Part shown: one piece after another, positions 1-8,905 of the stretch
Layout of the letters: every line of letters begins with the position of its first letter
Position numbering within the stretch: position 1 is the stretch's first letter
Virus record (IMG/VR): IMGVR_UViG_3300031787_000155
Location: 1 to 55,018 of that record
Direction: 5' to 3' (one strand)
DNA: 55,018 bases
Source: a virus
Notes under the pieces: generated by a model
The model's database searches: none
What the model was told of the DNA's origin: nothing
The model's input: only the letters and a program-made list of their open reading frames with translations
Position numbers and translations under genes: made by a program

Positions 1-2726
1 AATTTCGTGCTCAAGAAGAGCCAATTACAGTTGCCATTTATGCGGTAGGAAACTTAACTACTCCTATTGAAACAATTTCTCTTGTAAAAGGAAAAGCGTT
101 TACACACAATGGAACTATTGCTCGTATCCGTATTCTAACTGCAACTTCTGGTGGAAACACCGCAGGTACTGGTTCTACTCTTTTAATTATTAAGTACAGC
201 TCATCTATTCCAGCCCGTACGGGATCTTCTATTGACGGTCTTGGCGAAGTATACGCACATACCGAAAAGTCAACTGACTGGTTTGCTTACGAAGGTTATG
301 GTATGAATACCTCCCGTAACCCAATGACAGCTCGTCTTGATGGAACTGCAAATACTGCTGCATGGGTGTGCTGGACATATGATTCTACAGGAACTGGTGT
401 ATATCGCTTCCGTAACACCCCATCTGCAGGTCAAGGTATTGGAACCTCTTCAACAACCTTCTCAGGTATTGCTGGAAACTTCTTCTACAAGGCGCTTAAT
501 AACACAACTAATACTTGGACTCGTCTTGCAGATATTCCACTTCCCCCACAGTCTACTGAAAATGCAACTACATTTGTTGAGCAACGTCTTCGTCGTGCAG
601 TAATGTGGGACACAGGAGCAGATATTATTGTTTGGTTCCGATGCAACGACAACCGTACACAGACAATCAACTCAGTTGTTTATACCTCTGTTGATACCTA
701 TCTTTACACATACACAAAAGCCACAGATACTTGGACTTTTATTGGCGCATGGAACCTAGGCGCTACAGGTTACAACTCATATGTTGATGGTCCACAGATG
801 TCCTTTACTCACACCATTTCTGGTGTTCGTTATTGGTACAACTGGCAGCAGGAGCGTTCAGGTAACGGCTTTGTTAGGTATAACCTTTCCAACGGTGTAC
901 GAGACACAATCCAAACAGCTACCGATACTTGGCACGAAGGTTCTTATGTAAACAATTACTTCCTTGCTAGCCCAACTCAGGGTATTGGTAACACTGATGG
1001 CGGTACAACTGACTATCAGATTTATGATCCAACTAACAACGTGTGGGCAAAAGTAACGCCCCCATCTCGTACAAACGAGGCATCTACTTGGTTCCGTGGC
1101 GGTCAAATTTTCCGCTATAGCAACACAGCGTTTGGTGTTATTGGTCGTCGTACCTATACAACTAACGCTACCGCCCCATCCAACACAGATCGTTATTGGG
1201 GTCGTCGTCTCTATATCTATGACACAGCTACTCAATCTCTTGATCGTTGGCTTGATAAATCAGAAGATATGGGTGACTTCTACCCACTAGCAATGCGTCC
1301 AGGAAACGATACTTATGGCTCAACCTTTATTTGGCAGCCAGCGGACTCCTCTTGGAATGGTCGTTTCTGGCGCTTCCGCAATAACTATGGTGGTTCTGCG
1401 TTAACTCGTTATAACCACGATTATGTTGATACTCAAAAGCCTAAAAAAGTTGAGTACATTGGTAACTATCGTCCACGTGGCGAAATGGCTGTAGGTTTAA
1501 ATACAGTTTTTGCTTTCGGCTATCACAGAAACCCATTTGCTGCTCCGGTAACTTACGCAGGCTATAGCGACTGGAACGTCGATTCTGAAGTAATTGGTGG
1601 AAACAGCACGGGAGATACCGTAAGCACATCAACTCGTACAAGACATTCATTTGAGACTTGGGGTGGTGAGATGATTACTACTGCTGGTGAAGTTTATCCA
1701 GTGTTCCAAGAAATCACCATTAATCAAGCTATTTATGACCCTCAGATGCGACGCTACTACGTAACTGGTCTTATGCCATCTCGTCTTGGAGTTCTATGGA
1801 ATGATGGTAACTATAACTTTGCTACCTACAACCGTAACCCATGGCGTGCAGTATCGGGAATTCTTGAAGAAGATACTGGAAGATTCTGGTACCAGGATCA
1901 AGGATTTACCGGTGATCAGGGCGGTGATTCACACGACCCAACTATGTGGGATCGTGCCGGACAAACTTCTGGTTTGCAGGATCCAGGTGAACTAGCTATT
2001 TATGCAGCTGGCAGAGCTTACAAACCAGGCGTACACTTCATGCGTCCATACGATGCTAACCAGTACGAGGTATATAACATCTGGAATCAGTTTAACCGTC
2101 AATACGGTCGTAACTATCGCTGGACAAACTATACTTGGTATAGTTCCTCATACCAAGGTGCTGGTCAAGTCCCACAAGGATATACGCTAGGGCATGATGC
2201 TATCGATAACCGTTATGTACAGGTAGTAAAGTTTGGATCTGGTCGCTTAAACGCCATCAGTATTCCAGAAGGAACTATTTTCTGGGATGGACGTACTCTA
2301 GTTCAGTATAGCCGTGAACAAGGTGTTTCACCATTTACTGCTACTCAAACTGGATGGCGCCGTCTACACACGACGTCTAGCCCATACTGGACCGGTGACA
2401 CCACCATGCTTCGTGCTCCTCACGTATGGTATGACGGTCGGTATGCAATCTGTGAAAAACCAGATGGAACGGGATATTACGTATTTGATATGGATAATCT
2501 TGCGTCAGAACCAAAAATTATCTCATCTCACATTCCTATGAACTCTCGTTCTACACCCTCATATGTAGGAGCATCGTCTGGAACAATAGGAAACAACTGG
2601 TCTAACTTCTCCTACAACAAGGCTTGCCTTGGTGGAGTAGAAATTATTGCCGGTGGTTCTGAAGCAGATGGTGTACGTACTTGGAGAAATACCGCATACT
2701 TTTTAGTGAGAGCGAAGGAAGTGTAA
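1..2726 (+). CDS. large kelch-like virion/tail adhesion protein (5' end outside window)
   Basis: The reading frame is open from base 3 to the stop at 2726, so at least 907 residues are present and the N-terminus lies outside the window; the ATG at 303 is internal. Several segments have the kelch-repeat signature in which a Tyr-rich strand is followed by a turn and a Trp strand (NTWTRLADIP, YLYTYTKATDTWTF, YQIYDPTNNVWAKV, LYIYDTATQSLDRW), suggesting one or more beta-propellers. The protein is rich in Tyr, Trp, Asn and Thr and has no signal peptide or membrane segment in the visible part. Its position ahead of collagen-like fibre genes makes a receptor-binding or virion-surface role likely, but this is inference. 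No catalytic motif was recognised. Confidence 0.75.
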   Translation, partial: FRAQEEPITVAIYAVGNLTTPIETISLVKGKAFTHNGTIARIRILTATSGGNTAGTGSTLLIIKYSSSIPARTGSSIDGLGEVYAHTEKSTDWFAYEGYGMNTSRNPMTARLDGTANTAAWVCWTYDSTGTGVYRFRNTPSAGQGIGTSSTTFSGIAGNFFYKALNNTTNTWTRLADIPLPPQSTENATTFVEQRLRRAVMWDTGADIIVWFRCNDNRTQTINSVVYTSVDTYLYTYTKATDTWTFIGAWNLGATGYNSYVDGPQMSFTHTISGVRYWYNWQQERSGNGFVRYNLSNGVRDTIQTATDTWHEGSYVNNYFLASPTQGIGNTDGGTTDYQIYDPTNNVWAKVTPPSRTNEASTWFRGGQIFRYSNTAFGVIGRRTYTTNATAPSNTDRYWGRRLYIYDTATQSLDRWLDKSEDMGDFYPLAMRPGNDTYGSTFIWQPADSSWNGRFWRFRNNYGGSALTRYNHDYVDTQKPKKVEYIGNYRPRGEMAVGLNTVFAFGYHRNPFAAPVTYAGYSDWNVDSEVIGGNSTGDTVSTSTRTRHSFETWGGEMITTAGEVYPVFQEITINQAIYDPQMRRYYVTGLMPSRLGVLWNDGNYNFATYNRNPWRAVSGILEEDTGRFWYQDQGFTGDQGGDSHDPTMWDRAGQTSGLQDPGELAIYAAGRAYKPGVHFMRPYDANQYEVYNIWNQFNRQYGRNYRWTNYTWYSSSYQGAGQVPQGYTLGHDAIDNRYVQVVKFGSGRLNAISIPEGTIFWDGRTLVQYSREQGVSPFTATQTGWRRLHTTSSPYWTGDTTMLRAPHVWYDGRYAICEKPDGTGYYVFDMDNLASEPKIISSHIPMNSRSTPSYVGASSGTIGNNWSNFSYNKACLGGVEIIAGGSEADGVRTWRNTAYFLVRAKEV

Positions 2727-2729
2727 TAA

Positions 2730-3014
2730 ATGGCTAAAACTATTGACGTTACAAATAAAGTTGTAACTATTAAAACAGAAGAAGGTGGAGTTTATTTAAC
2801 TCAAACCTTTGATCCAAGAGAAGAAGGGTTCACACCCTTTGAATCTAACGCAGATGCTCAAGCCTGGGCAGAAGCTTGGGTAGCAGCTGATGAGGCCGAA
2901 CTAGTAGCCCGCGCTGAAGAAGAGGCAGCTAAAAAAGCTGCTTTTGAAGCGGATCAGGCTAAGCTTCTTGAAGAAGCAACTGCAGAGGTGCCTTCAGATC
3001 AGCTGGAGTCTTAA
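2730..3014 (+). CDS. small protein with acidic/alanine-rich helical tail, unknown function
   Basis: This 94-residue protein starts 3 bases after the previous stop and has an AAGGAAG ribosome-binding site inside the end of the upstream gene. Residues 1-45 look like a short beta domain, and residues 48-90 are a highly charged Ala/Glu/Lys helix, probably a coiled coil. A gene of this size directly after a large adhesin is often a fibre chaperone or tip attachment protein. No family was recognised, so this role is only positional. Confidence 0.6.
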   Translation: MAKTIDVTNKVVTIKTEEGGVYLTQTFDPREEGFTPFESNADAQAWAEAWVAADEAELVARAEEEAAKKAAFEADQAKLLEEATAEVPSDQLES

Positions 3015-3028
3015 AAAGTACTGATAGG

Positions 3029-3061
3029 ATAGGCGGGTCTATATGACCCGCCTATTTTATT
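3029..3061 (+). terminator. rho-independent terminator
   Basis: A perfect 11-bp stem (ATAGGCGGGTC, 3029-3039; GACCCGCCTAT, 3045-3055) encloses the 5-base loop TATAT and is followed by TTTATTT. It should end the transcript of the large adhesin unit. The next gene starts only 12 bases further on, with a GGAG ribosome-binding site at 3062-3065, so either termination is partial or that gene has a promoter overlapping the hairpin. Confidence 0.9.
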
Positions 3062-3072
3062 TGGAGCGCTAA

Positions 3073-3744
3073 ATGAAGAAAGTACTGATTGCTACAAGTT
3101 CTCCCACACCATTTTCCTCTATTTTTTATGCAAAAGCTTTAGCGGAAACTTATGCTAAGGGTATAGAAAACTCCATAGAGTTTGAATTTTTTTGGTCACC
3201 AAATGCCGAAGTGTATAGAAATGAAGCGGTAGAGTATCTATTTGAGAATAAATTTGATACATTAGTTCTTATAGAGCCCCATATTCAATGGGTTGCGGAT
3301 CATCTAATATCTATGATTAAAAATGACTCTCTTGTAGAAGCCGTACCTACTAAAAATTTTTATTCGCCAAACGATGAATATAACGTAGTTTTAAACCCAA
3401 TTAATGTAGATTCAGAAATAACCGCTAAGTTTATAGATTTTGATTTTGCTAAAATTGAAAAAGAAGTATTTACTCGTATAAAAGACTTTGTATTGACCGT
3501 TAATTTTCAAGATAATGATAAAACTTTAAATCAAACCACCATGTATTGGTATGCAACTTCTGGTGAATATGGTCCAAAATCACAAGATATAAACTTTTGT
3601 GAGGCTCTTGATAAAGCAGAGATACCTATAGTGGTACCAGTAGACCCATCTATTTGGGAACATATGTGGTCTCCGTATAAAACGCATTTAGGCAAACAAT
3701 TAGTTCGTAATTTTGTAGAAAAAGGGTTTCAAGAAGTTGAGTAG
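3073..3744 (+). CDS. GT-A-like glycosyltransferase homologue with degenerate DxD motif
   Basis: The 223-residue protein begins MKKVLIATSS and has the layout of short phage GT-A-type proteins: an N-terminal Rossmann-like strand, then a strand where these families carry a metal-binding Asp-x-Asp before Trp. Here the corresponding stretch (residues 66-73) reads LIEPHIQW, so both acidic metal ligands appear lost or replaced by Glu and His. The second half shows no motif I recognise. The gene overlaps the following methyltransferase by 8 bases, implying translational coupling and a joint role in modifying a glycan or virion protein. An inactive or metal-independent enzyme, or a binding subunit, is possible. 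Confidence 0.55.
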   Translation: MKKVLIATSSPTPFSSIFYAKALAETYAKGIENSIEFEFFWSPNAEVYRNEAVEYLFENKFDTLVLIEPHIQWVADHLISMIKNDSLVEAVPTKNFYSPNDEYNVVLNPINVDSEITAKFIDFDFAKIEKEVFTRIKDFVLTVNFQDNDKTLNQTTMYWYATSGEYGPKSQDINFCEALDKAEIPIVVPVDPSIWEHMWSPYKTHLGKQLVRNFVEKGFQEVE

Positions 3745-4270
3745 ATTTTATAGTGAGGCAGGACAAGACCTATTTGCCTTAACCATTTCTGACTTTAAAG
3801 AAAACGGTACCTATTTAGAGGTGGGTGCTGGACATTCTAGGACTATGTCTAATACGTTTCTTTTAGAAAAAGATTACGGCTGGAAAGGCCTATCCATAGA
3901 GAAGTATGAAAAACGAGTGTATGAATTTAACTCTAATCGATCTAATGAGTGCATAAAGGCGGACGCCCTTACGCTTAACTATCAAGAGTTATTAGATAGT
4001 AAAGGGTTTCCTAAGGAAATAGATTACCTATCTTTGGATATAGAGCCGGCTCCTCAAACCTTACAGGCCTTAAAAATGCTGTTAGCTACCGACTACATAT
4101 TTAAGGCAGTTACTTTTGAGCACGATCTATACGTTATGAAAGCAAATGATGCGGTTAAAAAAGAGTCTCACGCATTATTTTTAAGTGCTGGATACTCTCT
4201 CTATAAAGAGAACGTGTGTATAAATAACAACCCAAAAAGAGTCTTTGAGGACTGGTGGGTTTACATTTAG
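3737..4270 (+). CDS. FkbM-family SAM-dependent methyltransferase
   Basis: The start is a TTG at 3737, just before the upstream stop. The 177-residue protein matches the FkbM-type pattern: SEAGQDLF near residue 6, the SAM-binding strand and loop EVGAGHS (residues 28-34), a conserved NT pair (39-40), GW..GLSIE (48-55), and DYLSLDIEP about residue 95, which would hold the acidic post-II loop. Family members O-methylate sugars or polyketides. Its neighbours encode GT-like proteins and collagen-like fibres, so methylation of a fibre glycan is the simplest proposal; methylation of a host surface glycan cannot be excluded. Confidence 0.8.
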   Translation: MSRFYSEAGQDLFALTISDFKENGTYLEVGAGHSRTMSNTFLLEKDYGWKGLSIEKYEKRVYEFNSNRSNECIKADALTLNYQELLDSKGFPKEIDYLSLDIEPAPQTLQALKMLLATDYIFKAVTFEHDLYVMKANDAVKKESHALFLSAGYSLYKENVCINNNPKRVFEDWWVYI

Positions 4271-4295
4271 GCTAAAAAAACTGTCTAAATAACCC

Positions 4296-4310
4296 TATAC
4301 TGTCTTACTA
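4296..4310 (+). promoter_or_regulatory. putative -10 promoter for leaderless transcript
   Basis: The 39-base gap before the gene at 4310 contains TATACT (4296-4301) 8 bases before the ATG and no Shine-Dalgarno sequence. Transcription would start at or within a base or two of the ATG, giving a leaderless mRNA as is common in actinobacteria. No clear -35 box is visible. Confidence 0.45.
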
Positions 4311-4675
4311 TGGCCATAGATTTTCCAGACTCCCCCGTTCTTGATCAACAGTTCACTGTTGGTGAGACGACCTGGTATTGGAACGGCTCTGTTTGGCGCC
4401 TTCTTATTTCAGAAGGTGTTCAAGGAGATTTAGGACCTACAGGACCAGTCGGGCCGACAGGACCAACAGGACCTGGTATAACTGGTCCTACAGGACCGAC
4501 AGGACCTGGAGTAACAGGACCTACAGGACCGACAGGGCCTGTATCAACTCAGCCTGGACCTACGGGAGCTACAGGACCTACAGGTCCAGAAAATGACAAC
4601 GTAGATGGTGGAGCACCAAATAGCGTTTATGGCGGCGGTATTACTCTTAACGGCGGAAATGTACTAGGAGTTTAA
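4310..4675 (+). CDS. short collagen-like tail fibre protein (Gly-Pro-Thr repeats)
   Basis: This 121-residue protein has a short N-terminal domain with [20 protein letters not shown], found in many phage fibre proteins. A collagen-like segment of Gly-Pro-Thr or Gly-x-y triplets follows (about residues 40-95), with two short interruptions, then a small Gly/Asn-rich tail. It abuts the next, longer collagen-like gene and has no ribosome-binding site of its own, only a -10 box close to the ATG. GPT repeats trimerise as triple helices, and in Bacillus spore BclA they are O-glycosylated on Thr. The nearby glycan enzymes suggest this protein may be decorated (inference). Confidence 0.8.
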   Translation: MAIDFPDSPVLDQQFTVGETTWYWNGSVWRLLISEGVQGDLGPTGPVGPTGPTGPGITGPTGPTGPGVTGPTGPTGPVSTQPGPTGATGPTGPENDNVDGGAPNSVYGGGITLNGGNVLGV

Positions 4676-6568
4676 ATGGCAGTAAAGATTCAGTTTAGAC
4701 GAGGCACTGCCTCCGAGTGGAACCTCAATAACCCAATTCTTTCACAAGGTGAAGCTGGTTGGGAAACTGATACCGGTCGCTTTAAAGTTGGTAATGGTTT
4801 AACTCCTTGGAACTCTCTTGCATATTCTTCAGGTGTTACAGGACCTACGGGATCAACACCAACAGTTTCTGTTGGTACAACAACTACTCTTAATCCTGGA
4901 TCAAATGCAACAGTAGCAAACAGTGGAACTTCTACCGCTGCAGTTTTAAATTTTGGTATTCCTATTGGTGCAACTGGACCACAAGGTGCACTTGGTCCTA
5001 CAGGACCTACAGGACCTACTGGTGCGCAGGGTATAACTGGACCAACAGGTGCAGCCTCACAAGTTACTGGTCCTACAGGCCCAACTGGTCCAACAGGAGC
5101 ACAAGGTGTTACCGGCCCTACTGGCGCTGATTCACAAGTTACGGGACCAACAGGTCCTACTGGACCGCAAGGAGCTCAGGGCGTTCCTATAACTCTTAAA
5201 GGAAGTGTTGCAACTGTTGCCGCACTACCATCTACAGGTAACGTACTAAATGACGCTTATATAGTTGATGAGAACGGAGATATATACGTCTGGGACGGCT
5301 CACAGTGGTATAGCGCAGGACAGATTGTAGGAGCAACTGGCCCAACTGGTCCACAAGGAATTCAAGGTGTTACTGGACCTCAAGGAGATCTAGGGCCTAC
5401 TGGACCTTCAGGGGTAATTTCAGTAACTGGTCCTATTACAAATACTGGAACAGCAATAGCTGCAGTATTAGGTCTTGACCAAAGCTTAATTGAAACAGAA
5501 AATATTACTTGGGAAGTTTACAACACCGAAGAAGATCTACCAAGCGCAACCCTTAAACACGGCATGTTTGCACATGTTCACGGCACTGGGTATTCATATT
5601 ATGCCCATGCTGGTTCTTGGGTTAAACTAGCTAAAGATTCTGACCCTAGGTTTATAGATACTCGTACTCCTACAGACGGAACAGTCACAACTGCAAAAAT
5701 TGTGGATGCAAATGTAACTAATGTTAAGCTTGAAAATAGCAGCCTTACTATTGGGTCTACTCTTGTTTCTCTTGGAGGAACAGCAAGTACTGTTGCTGGT
5801 CTTACGCTTACTTCGCCAACAATTAGCACTATCAGCAATACCGGAACCCTTACCCTACCAACTAGTACAACTACACTGTTAGGTACGCACCAGTACACGG
5901 CAAAGGGAGATCTTCTTGCTGGAACTGCAGCTGGAACAGTGGGTATTTTATCTGCTGGAACAAATGGGTATGCTCTTACGACTAACTCCTCAACTGCAAC
6001 AGGGTTAGAATGGCTTAGCGTTGTTCCCGCTTCTTATGCCGTTTCCAACCTAAACCAGTCTGCGTCTGCTGTAGACGTATACCCTAGAATAGGAAACTCA
6101 AGCGCTGCCCTAACAAACGGCACCACATACCTATCGTTTTTCACACCGCTGTCAAACATAACAATTTCATCATTAACTGTAGTGTCTGCTAATACCGGCG
6201 CTTCCGGAACTACTCTTGCTCGTTTGGGGCTTTATACGTTTGATGGTACTACAGCTACTTTGGTAGCCAGAACTGCGTCTGACGTAACATTGTTTGGAAC
6301 TACAAATACTTTGTATAACCGGTCTTTTGACATCGTTGGTGGGTATCCCGCAAACTACACATTGCAGGCTGGACAAAGATACGCTTTAGGTATTATTTGG
6401 GTTGGGTCTACTTCCCCCACCGTCTACACTGCCTATAACTCTGTGCCCGGAATTATTAGCTCCTTATCCCCAAGAATTTCTGGAACCGTGCCTCTTCAAT
6501 CAGATTTACCACTTACATCCAATTCACTTAGCGCTACAACCGTAGCACCGTGGGGACGACTATCATGA
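4676..6568 (+). CDS. long collagen-like tail fibre with Mtd_N-type attachment domain
   Basis: The 630-residue protein opens with a domain of the phage fibre N-terminal type ([36 protein letters not shown], residues 4-51), as in major-tropism-determinant-like N-termini. Collagen-like GPT/GPQ triplets occupy about residues 100-170 and 219-246, separated by a globular insert with a VWDGSQW motif. The C-terminal 150 residues form a Ser/Thr/Gly-rich beta domain, probably the receptor-binding head. The start is supported by an AGGAG site before the ATG, which directly follows the preceding stop. It overlaps the next tiny gene by 4 bases (ATGA). Confidence 0.85.
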   Translation: MAVKIQFRRGTASEWNLNNPILSQGEAGWETDTGRFKVGNGLTPWNSLAYSSGVTGPTGSTPTVSVGTTTTLNPGSNATVANSGTSTAAVLNFGIPIGATGPQGALGPTGPTGPTGAQGITGPTGAASQVTGPTGPTGPTGAQGVTGPTGADSQVTGPTGPTGPQGAQGVPITLKGSVATVAALPSTGNVLNDAYIVDENGDIYVWDGSQWYSAGQIVGATGPTGPQGIQGVTGPQGDLGPTGPSGVISVTGPITNTGTAIAAVLGLDQSLIETENITWEVYNTEEDLPSATLKHGMFAHVHGTGYSYYAHAGSWVKLAKDSDPRFIDTRTPTDGTVTTAKIVDANVTNVKLENSSLTIGSTLVSLGGTASTVAGLTLTSPTISTISNTGTLTLPTSTTTLLGTHQYTAKGDLLAGTAAGTVGILSAGTNGYALTTNSSTATGLEWLSVVPASYAVSNLNQSASAVDVYPRIGNSSAALTNGTTYLSFFTPLSNITISSLTVVSANTGASGTTLARLGLYTFDGTTATLVARTASDVTLFGTTNTLYNRSFDIVGGYPANYTLQAGQRYALGIIWVGSTSPTVYTAYNSVPGIISSLSPRISGTVPLQSDLPLTSNSLSATTVAPWGRLS

Positions 6569-6678
6569 CAACTAGAGTAAGCTTAGGCATTGACCCAGAA
6601 ACAGGGGCTGAAAAATTTGAAGTCAGAGATGATAACGATAAGGTTATCGGATACGATTTGGTTTTTCCAGAAGAATAA
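6565..6678 (+). CDS. 37-residue acidic protein coupled to fibre gene
   Basis: A short frame starts at the ATG overlapping the fibre stop (ATGA) and ends at TAA 6676-6678. It encodes [12 protein letters not shown], a middle with [12 protein letters not shown], and a C-terminus [10 protein letters not shown]. The tight coupling and the clean gap to the next gene support its reality. Function is unknown; a fibre cap or assembly peptide is possible. Confidence 0.5.
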   Translation: MTTRVSLGIDPETGAEKFEVRDDNDKVIGYDLVFPEE

Positions 6679-6695
6679 TATGACTGCGAGGGCGT

Positions 6696-7799
6696 ATGAA
6701 AATAGCCGTATATACAATAGCTTTAAACGAAGAGCACTTTGTAAAGAGGTGGTATGAATCCGCAAAAGAAGCAGATTATCTCCTTATTGCTGATACTGGC
6801 TCTAGCGATGGCACCGTTGATCTTGGTCGGTCTCTTGGCATAAGCGTAATTCCTATCTCCATAAAACCTTGGAGATTTGATGATGCTAGAAACGCTTCGC
6901 TTTCATTAATTCCAGACGATATAGATTTCTGCATAGCCTTAGACATGGATGAAGTGTTGGTGTCCGGTTGGCGTAAATACTTGGACAACATTTCAAAAGA
7001 AACAACCCGCCCTAGATATAAATATACTTGGAGTTGGAATCCGGATGGGTCGCCAGGATTAGAATACGGTGGAGATAAAATTCACGCTAGACATGGATAT
7101 CGTTGGAAACATCCTGTACACGAAGTGTTGACTGCAGACCGCATAGACGAAGTACAGACTTGGATAGGATTAGAAATTCAGCACTATCCGGATAATGAAA
7201 AACCCAGATCACAATATTTTCCACTATTAGCTCAATCAGTAAAAGAAGACCCATATGACGATAGAAATGCTTTTTATTATGCTAGAGAGTTATTTTTCTA
7301 TGGACAATTTGAAGAGGCTATCGCTGAGTTTAAAAGGCACCTAAGTCTTCCAAAAGCAGTGTGGAGACCAGAACGTGCGGCATCTATGCGCTATATTGCA
7401 AAAATGTCAGAAAACTCTGATGAGCGAGAGCAGTGGTTGCTTAAAGCCCATAATGAAGATCCCGGAAGACGGGAAGCGTTAGTAGAGCTAGCGCAGTATT
7501 ACTATGAGAGAAGTATGTGGACGGCCTGCTATCAAGCAGCAACTAAGGCCATAGATATTGAGGCTAAGCCTTTGGACTATCTATGTGAAGAATTTGCCTG
7601 GGGATCGGCCCCCTGGGACTATGCAGCCATCTCCTATTACAACCTAGGAGATTTTGATAAAGCCGTTAAATATGGAGCTAAGGCCGTAGAATTGAACCCA
7701 AATGACCAACGCCTTACAGCTAATCTAGCGTTTTATTCGAAGGAGCAATCCCTTGGCAACAACATACAAGATCCTAGGGCAAGTAGCCCCGGCAGCTAA
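6696..7799 (+). CDS. GT2-family glycosyltransferase with C-terminal TPR-like helices
   Basis: The 367-residue protein shows the GT2 fold: MKIAVYTIALNEE at the start, the nucleotide-binding loop ADTGSSDGT (residues 32-40) and the metal-binding LDMDE (82-86, DxD intact). Residues about 200-350 are helical and resemble tetratricopeptide repeats (FYYARELFFYGQFEEAI; YNLGDFDKAVKYGAKAVELNPND), which could bind a protein acceptor. GAGGG upstream supports the ATG at 6696. It lies between fibre genes, and its last 47 bases overlap the next gene. A role in glycosylating fibres or a host-surface glycan is inferred. Confidence 0.85.
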   Translation: MKIAVYTIALNEEHFVKRWYESAKEADYLLIADTGSSDGTVDLGRSLGISVIPISIKPWRFDDARNASLSLIPDDIDFCIALDMDEVLVSGWRKYLDNISKETTRPRYKYTWSWNPDGSPGLEYGGDKIHARHGYRWKHPVHEVLTADRIDEVQTWIGLEIQHYPDNEKPRSQYFPLLAQSVKEDPYDDRNAFYYARELFFYGQFEEAIAEFKRHLSLPKAVWRPERAASMRYIAKMSENSDEREQWLLKAHNEDPGRREALVELAQYYYERSMWTACYQAATKAIDIEAKPLDYLCEEFAWGSAPWDYAAISYYNLGDFDKAVKYGAKAVELNPNDQRLTANLAFYSKEQSLGNNIQDPRASSPGS

Positions 7800-8094
7800 C
7801 GTATCTGGAGGTAGTCAGCTATACGCAGTACCTTCAACCGCAGGTAGTGCGGCTGTCGTATCCACCATCGTAATCTGCAACCGAGGTACGTCTGCTGCAA
7901 CCTACCGCATCGCTATTCGTGAGGATAACGCTGCCTTAGATAATAAGCAGTATCTTGCTTATGACACCTCTGTACCAGCTAACACTACAACCACGTTTAC
8001 TCTGGGAGTTACACTATCTGCTTCAGATACCATTACTGTAGTAGCTTCTACAGCTAACTTAACATTCCAGGCATTCGGTTCTGAGGTAGCGTAA
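7753..8094 (+). CDS. small beta-rich virion protein
   Basis: This 113-residue protein uses a TTG start with AAGGAG 9 bases upstream, and overlaps the glycosyltransferase by 47 bases in another frame. It is Ser/Thr/Ala/Val-rich, with the pattern LYAVPSTAGSAAVVSTIVICNRGTS and a C-terminal strand LTFQAFGSEVA. This pattern recurs in small tail-fibre-associated proteins of aquatic phages and suggests an all-beta immunoglobulin-like fold. The exact function is unknown. Confidence 0.75.
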   Translation: MATTYKILGQVAPAANVSGGSQLYAVPSTAGSAAVVSTIVICNRGTSAATYRIAIREDNAALDNKQYLAYDTSVPANTTTTFTLGVTLSASDTITVVASTANLTFQAFGSEVA

Positions 8095-8096
8095 CC

Positions 8097-8669
8097 ATGG
8101 CTATTCAGAATAATGGTCAACCCCAGACAGGAATCGTATTTACTGACGATAAGCCGGGTCGTAGAGTATTTATAGGACCAAACACTCCCTCGGGAATTGT
8201 TGAAGGCGACATCTGGTTAGATGCTGATGCTTTTAATAATGCTGGAAAAAACTTTATTTCCGGAGTATCCCTATTAGGTTCTTCTGCAAACGTTTCAATA
8301 TCTTTTACTGCATATAAAGATGTGTATGTAGTTTTTAGAAACTTGGCAGTATCTTCTAACGGAAATATAACCTTTACTCTAAATGGAAATACCACAGACT
8401 ATGCCCCTACAGCCTCGTCTTTATTCTCTTTAGCAAACGTAAAAACCGGCATCACTACAAACCATTTTGAATTAGAAATCCCAGACGTGGTAACTACAGA
8501 TTTATTTCGTTGGGCATCTTTGACGGGGGTGTACACAAACGCTTCTGATGTAGTTACCGTAGTAGATTCTACATCAGCATTTAAAAATACTGCTGCACTT
8601 ACTACTTTAACCTTAACAGCCTCTAGCGGAACTTTAAGTGGTACCGCATTAGTCTATGGAGTAAATTAA
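8097..8669 (+). CDS. putative fibre/virion decoration protein
   Basis: The 190-residue protein starts two bases after the previous stop, with GAGGT upstream, and ends by sharing the A of TAATG with the next gene. Residues 15-45 contain a motif seen in phage fibre modules (FIGPNTPSGIVEGDIWLDADAFNN), followed by a Thr/Ser-rich beta domain (about 60-190). No enzyme motif is visible. It is most likely structural, in the fibre cluster. Confidence 0.65.
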   Translation: MAIQNNGQPQTGIVFTDDKPGRRVFIGPNTPSGIVEGDIWLDADAFNNAGKNFISGVSLLGSSANVSISFTAYKDVYVVFRNLAVSSNGNITFTLNGNTTDYAPTASSLFSLANVKTGITTNHFELEIPDVVTTDLFRWASLTGVYTNASDVVTVVDSTSAFKNTAALTTLTLTASSGTLSGTALVYGVN

Positions 8670-8905
8670 TGGCAATTAGAAGATATAACGCAAATACCGG
8701 ACAGTGGGAACAATTTGGTAGTCCACAACTAAACCCAGCTAGCTTAGGAATTACTCCGGCATCAATTGGCGCAGTTGCTGTAAATAACGGAACAGTTACT
8801 ACAGCTAATCCTGGACAAGCTGCTGTTAGAAATACATTCGTCTCTACTAACGCCCCATCATCTGGGCAAGGTAACGACGGAGATCTCTGGGTGCAGTATA
8901 TCTAA
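8669..8905 (+). CDS. small fibre-linker protein
   Basis: A 78-residue protein coupled by TAATG to both neighbours. It reads MAIRRYNANTGQWEQFGSP at the start and ends with SSGQGNDGDLWVQYI. Short N(T/G)GxWEx and GDLWVQY segments are typical connectors in phage fibre proteins. It could be an adaptor for the large polyproline protein that follows; the function is not established. Confidence 0.65.
   Translation: MAIRRYNANTGQWEQFGSPQLNPASLGITPASIGAVAVNNGTVTTANPGQAAVRNTFVSTNAPSSGQGNDGDLWVQYI

Noticed and set aside
4676-4830. Diversity-generating retroelement suggested by Mtd_N-like domain
   Set aside because: No reverse transcriptase, template repeat or variable repeat was visible in the window.
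4440-5420. Repeated GGACCTACAGG-type units as a possible CRISPR or tandem array
   Set aside because: They are collagen Gly-Pro-Thr codons in frame, with no unique spacers of constant length.
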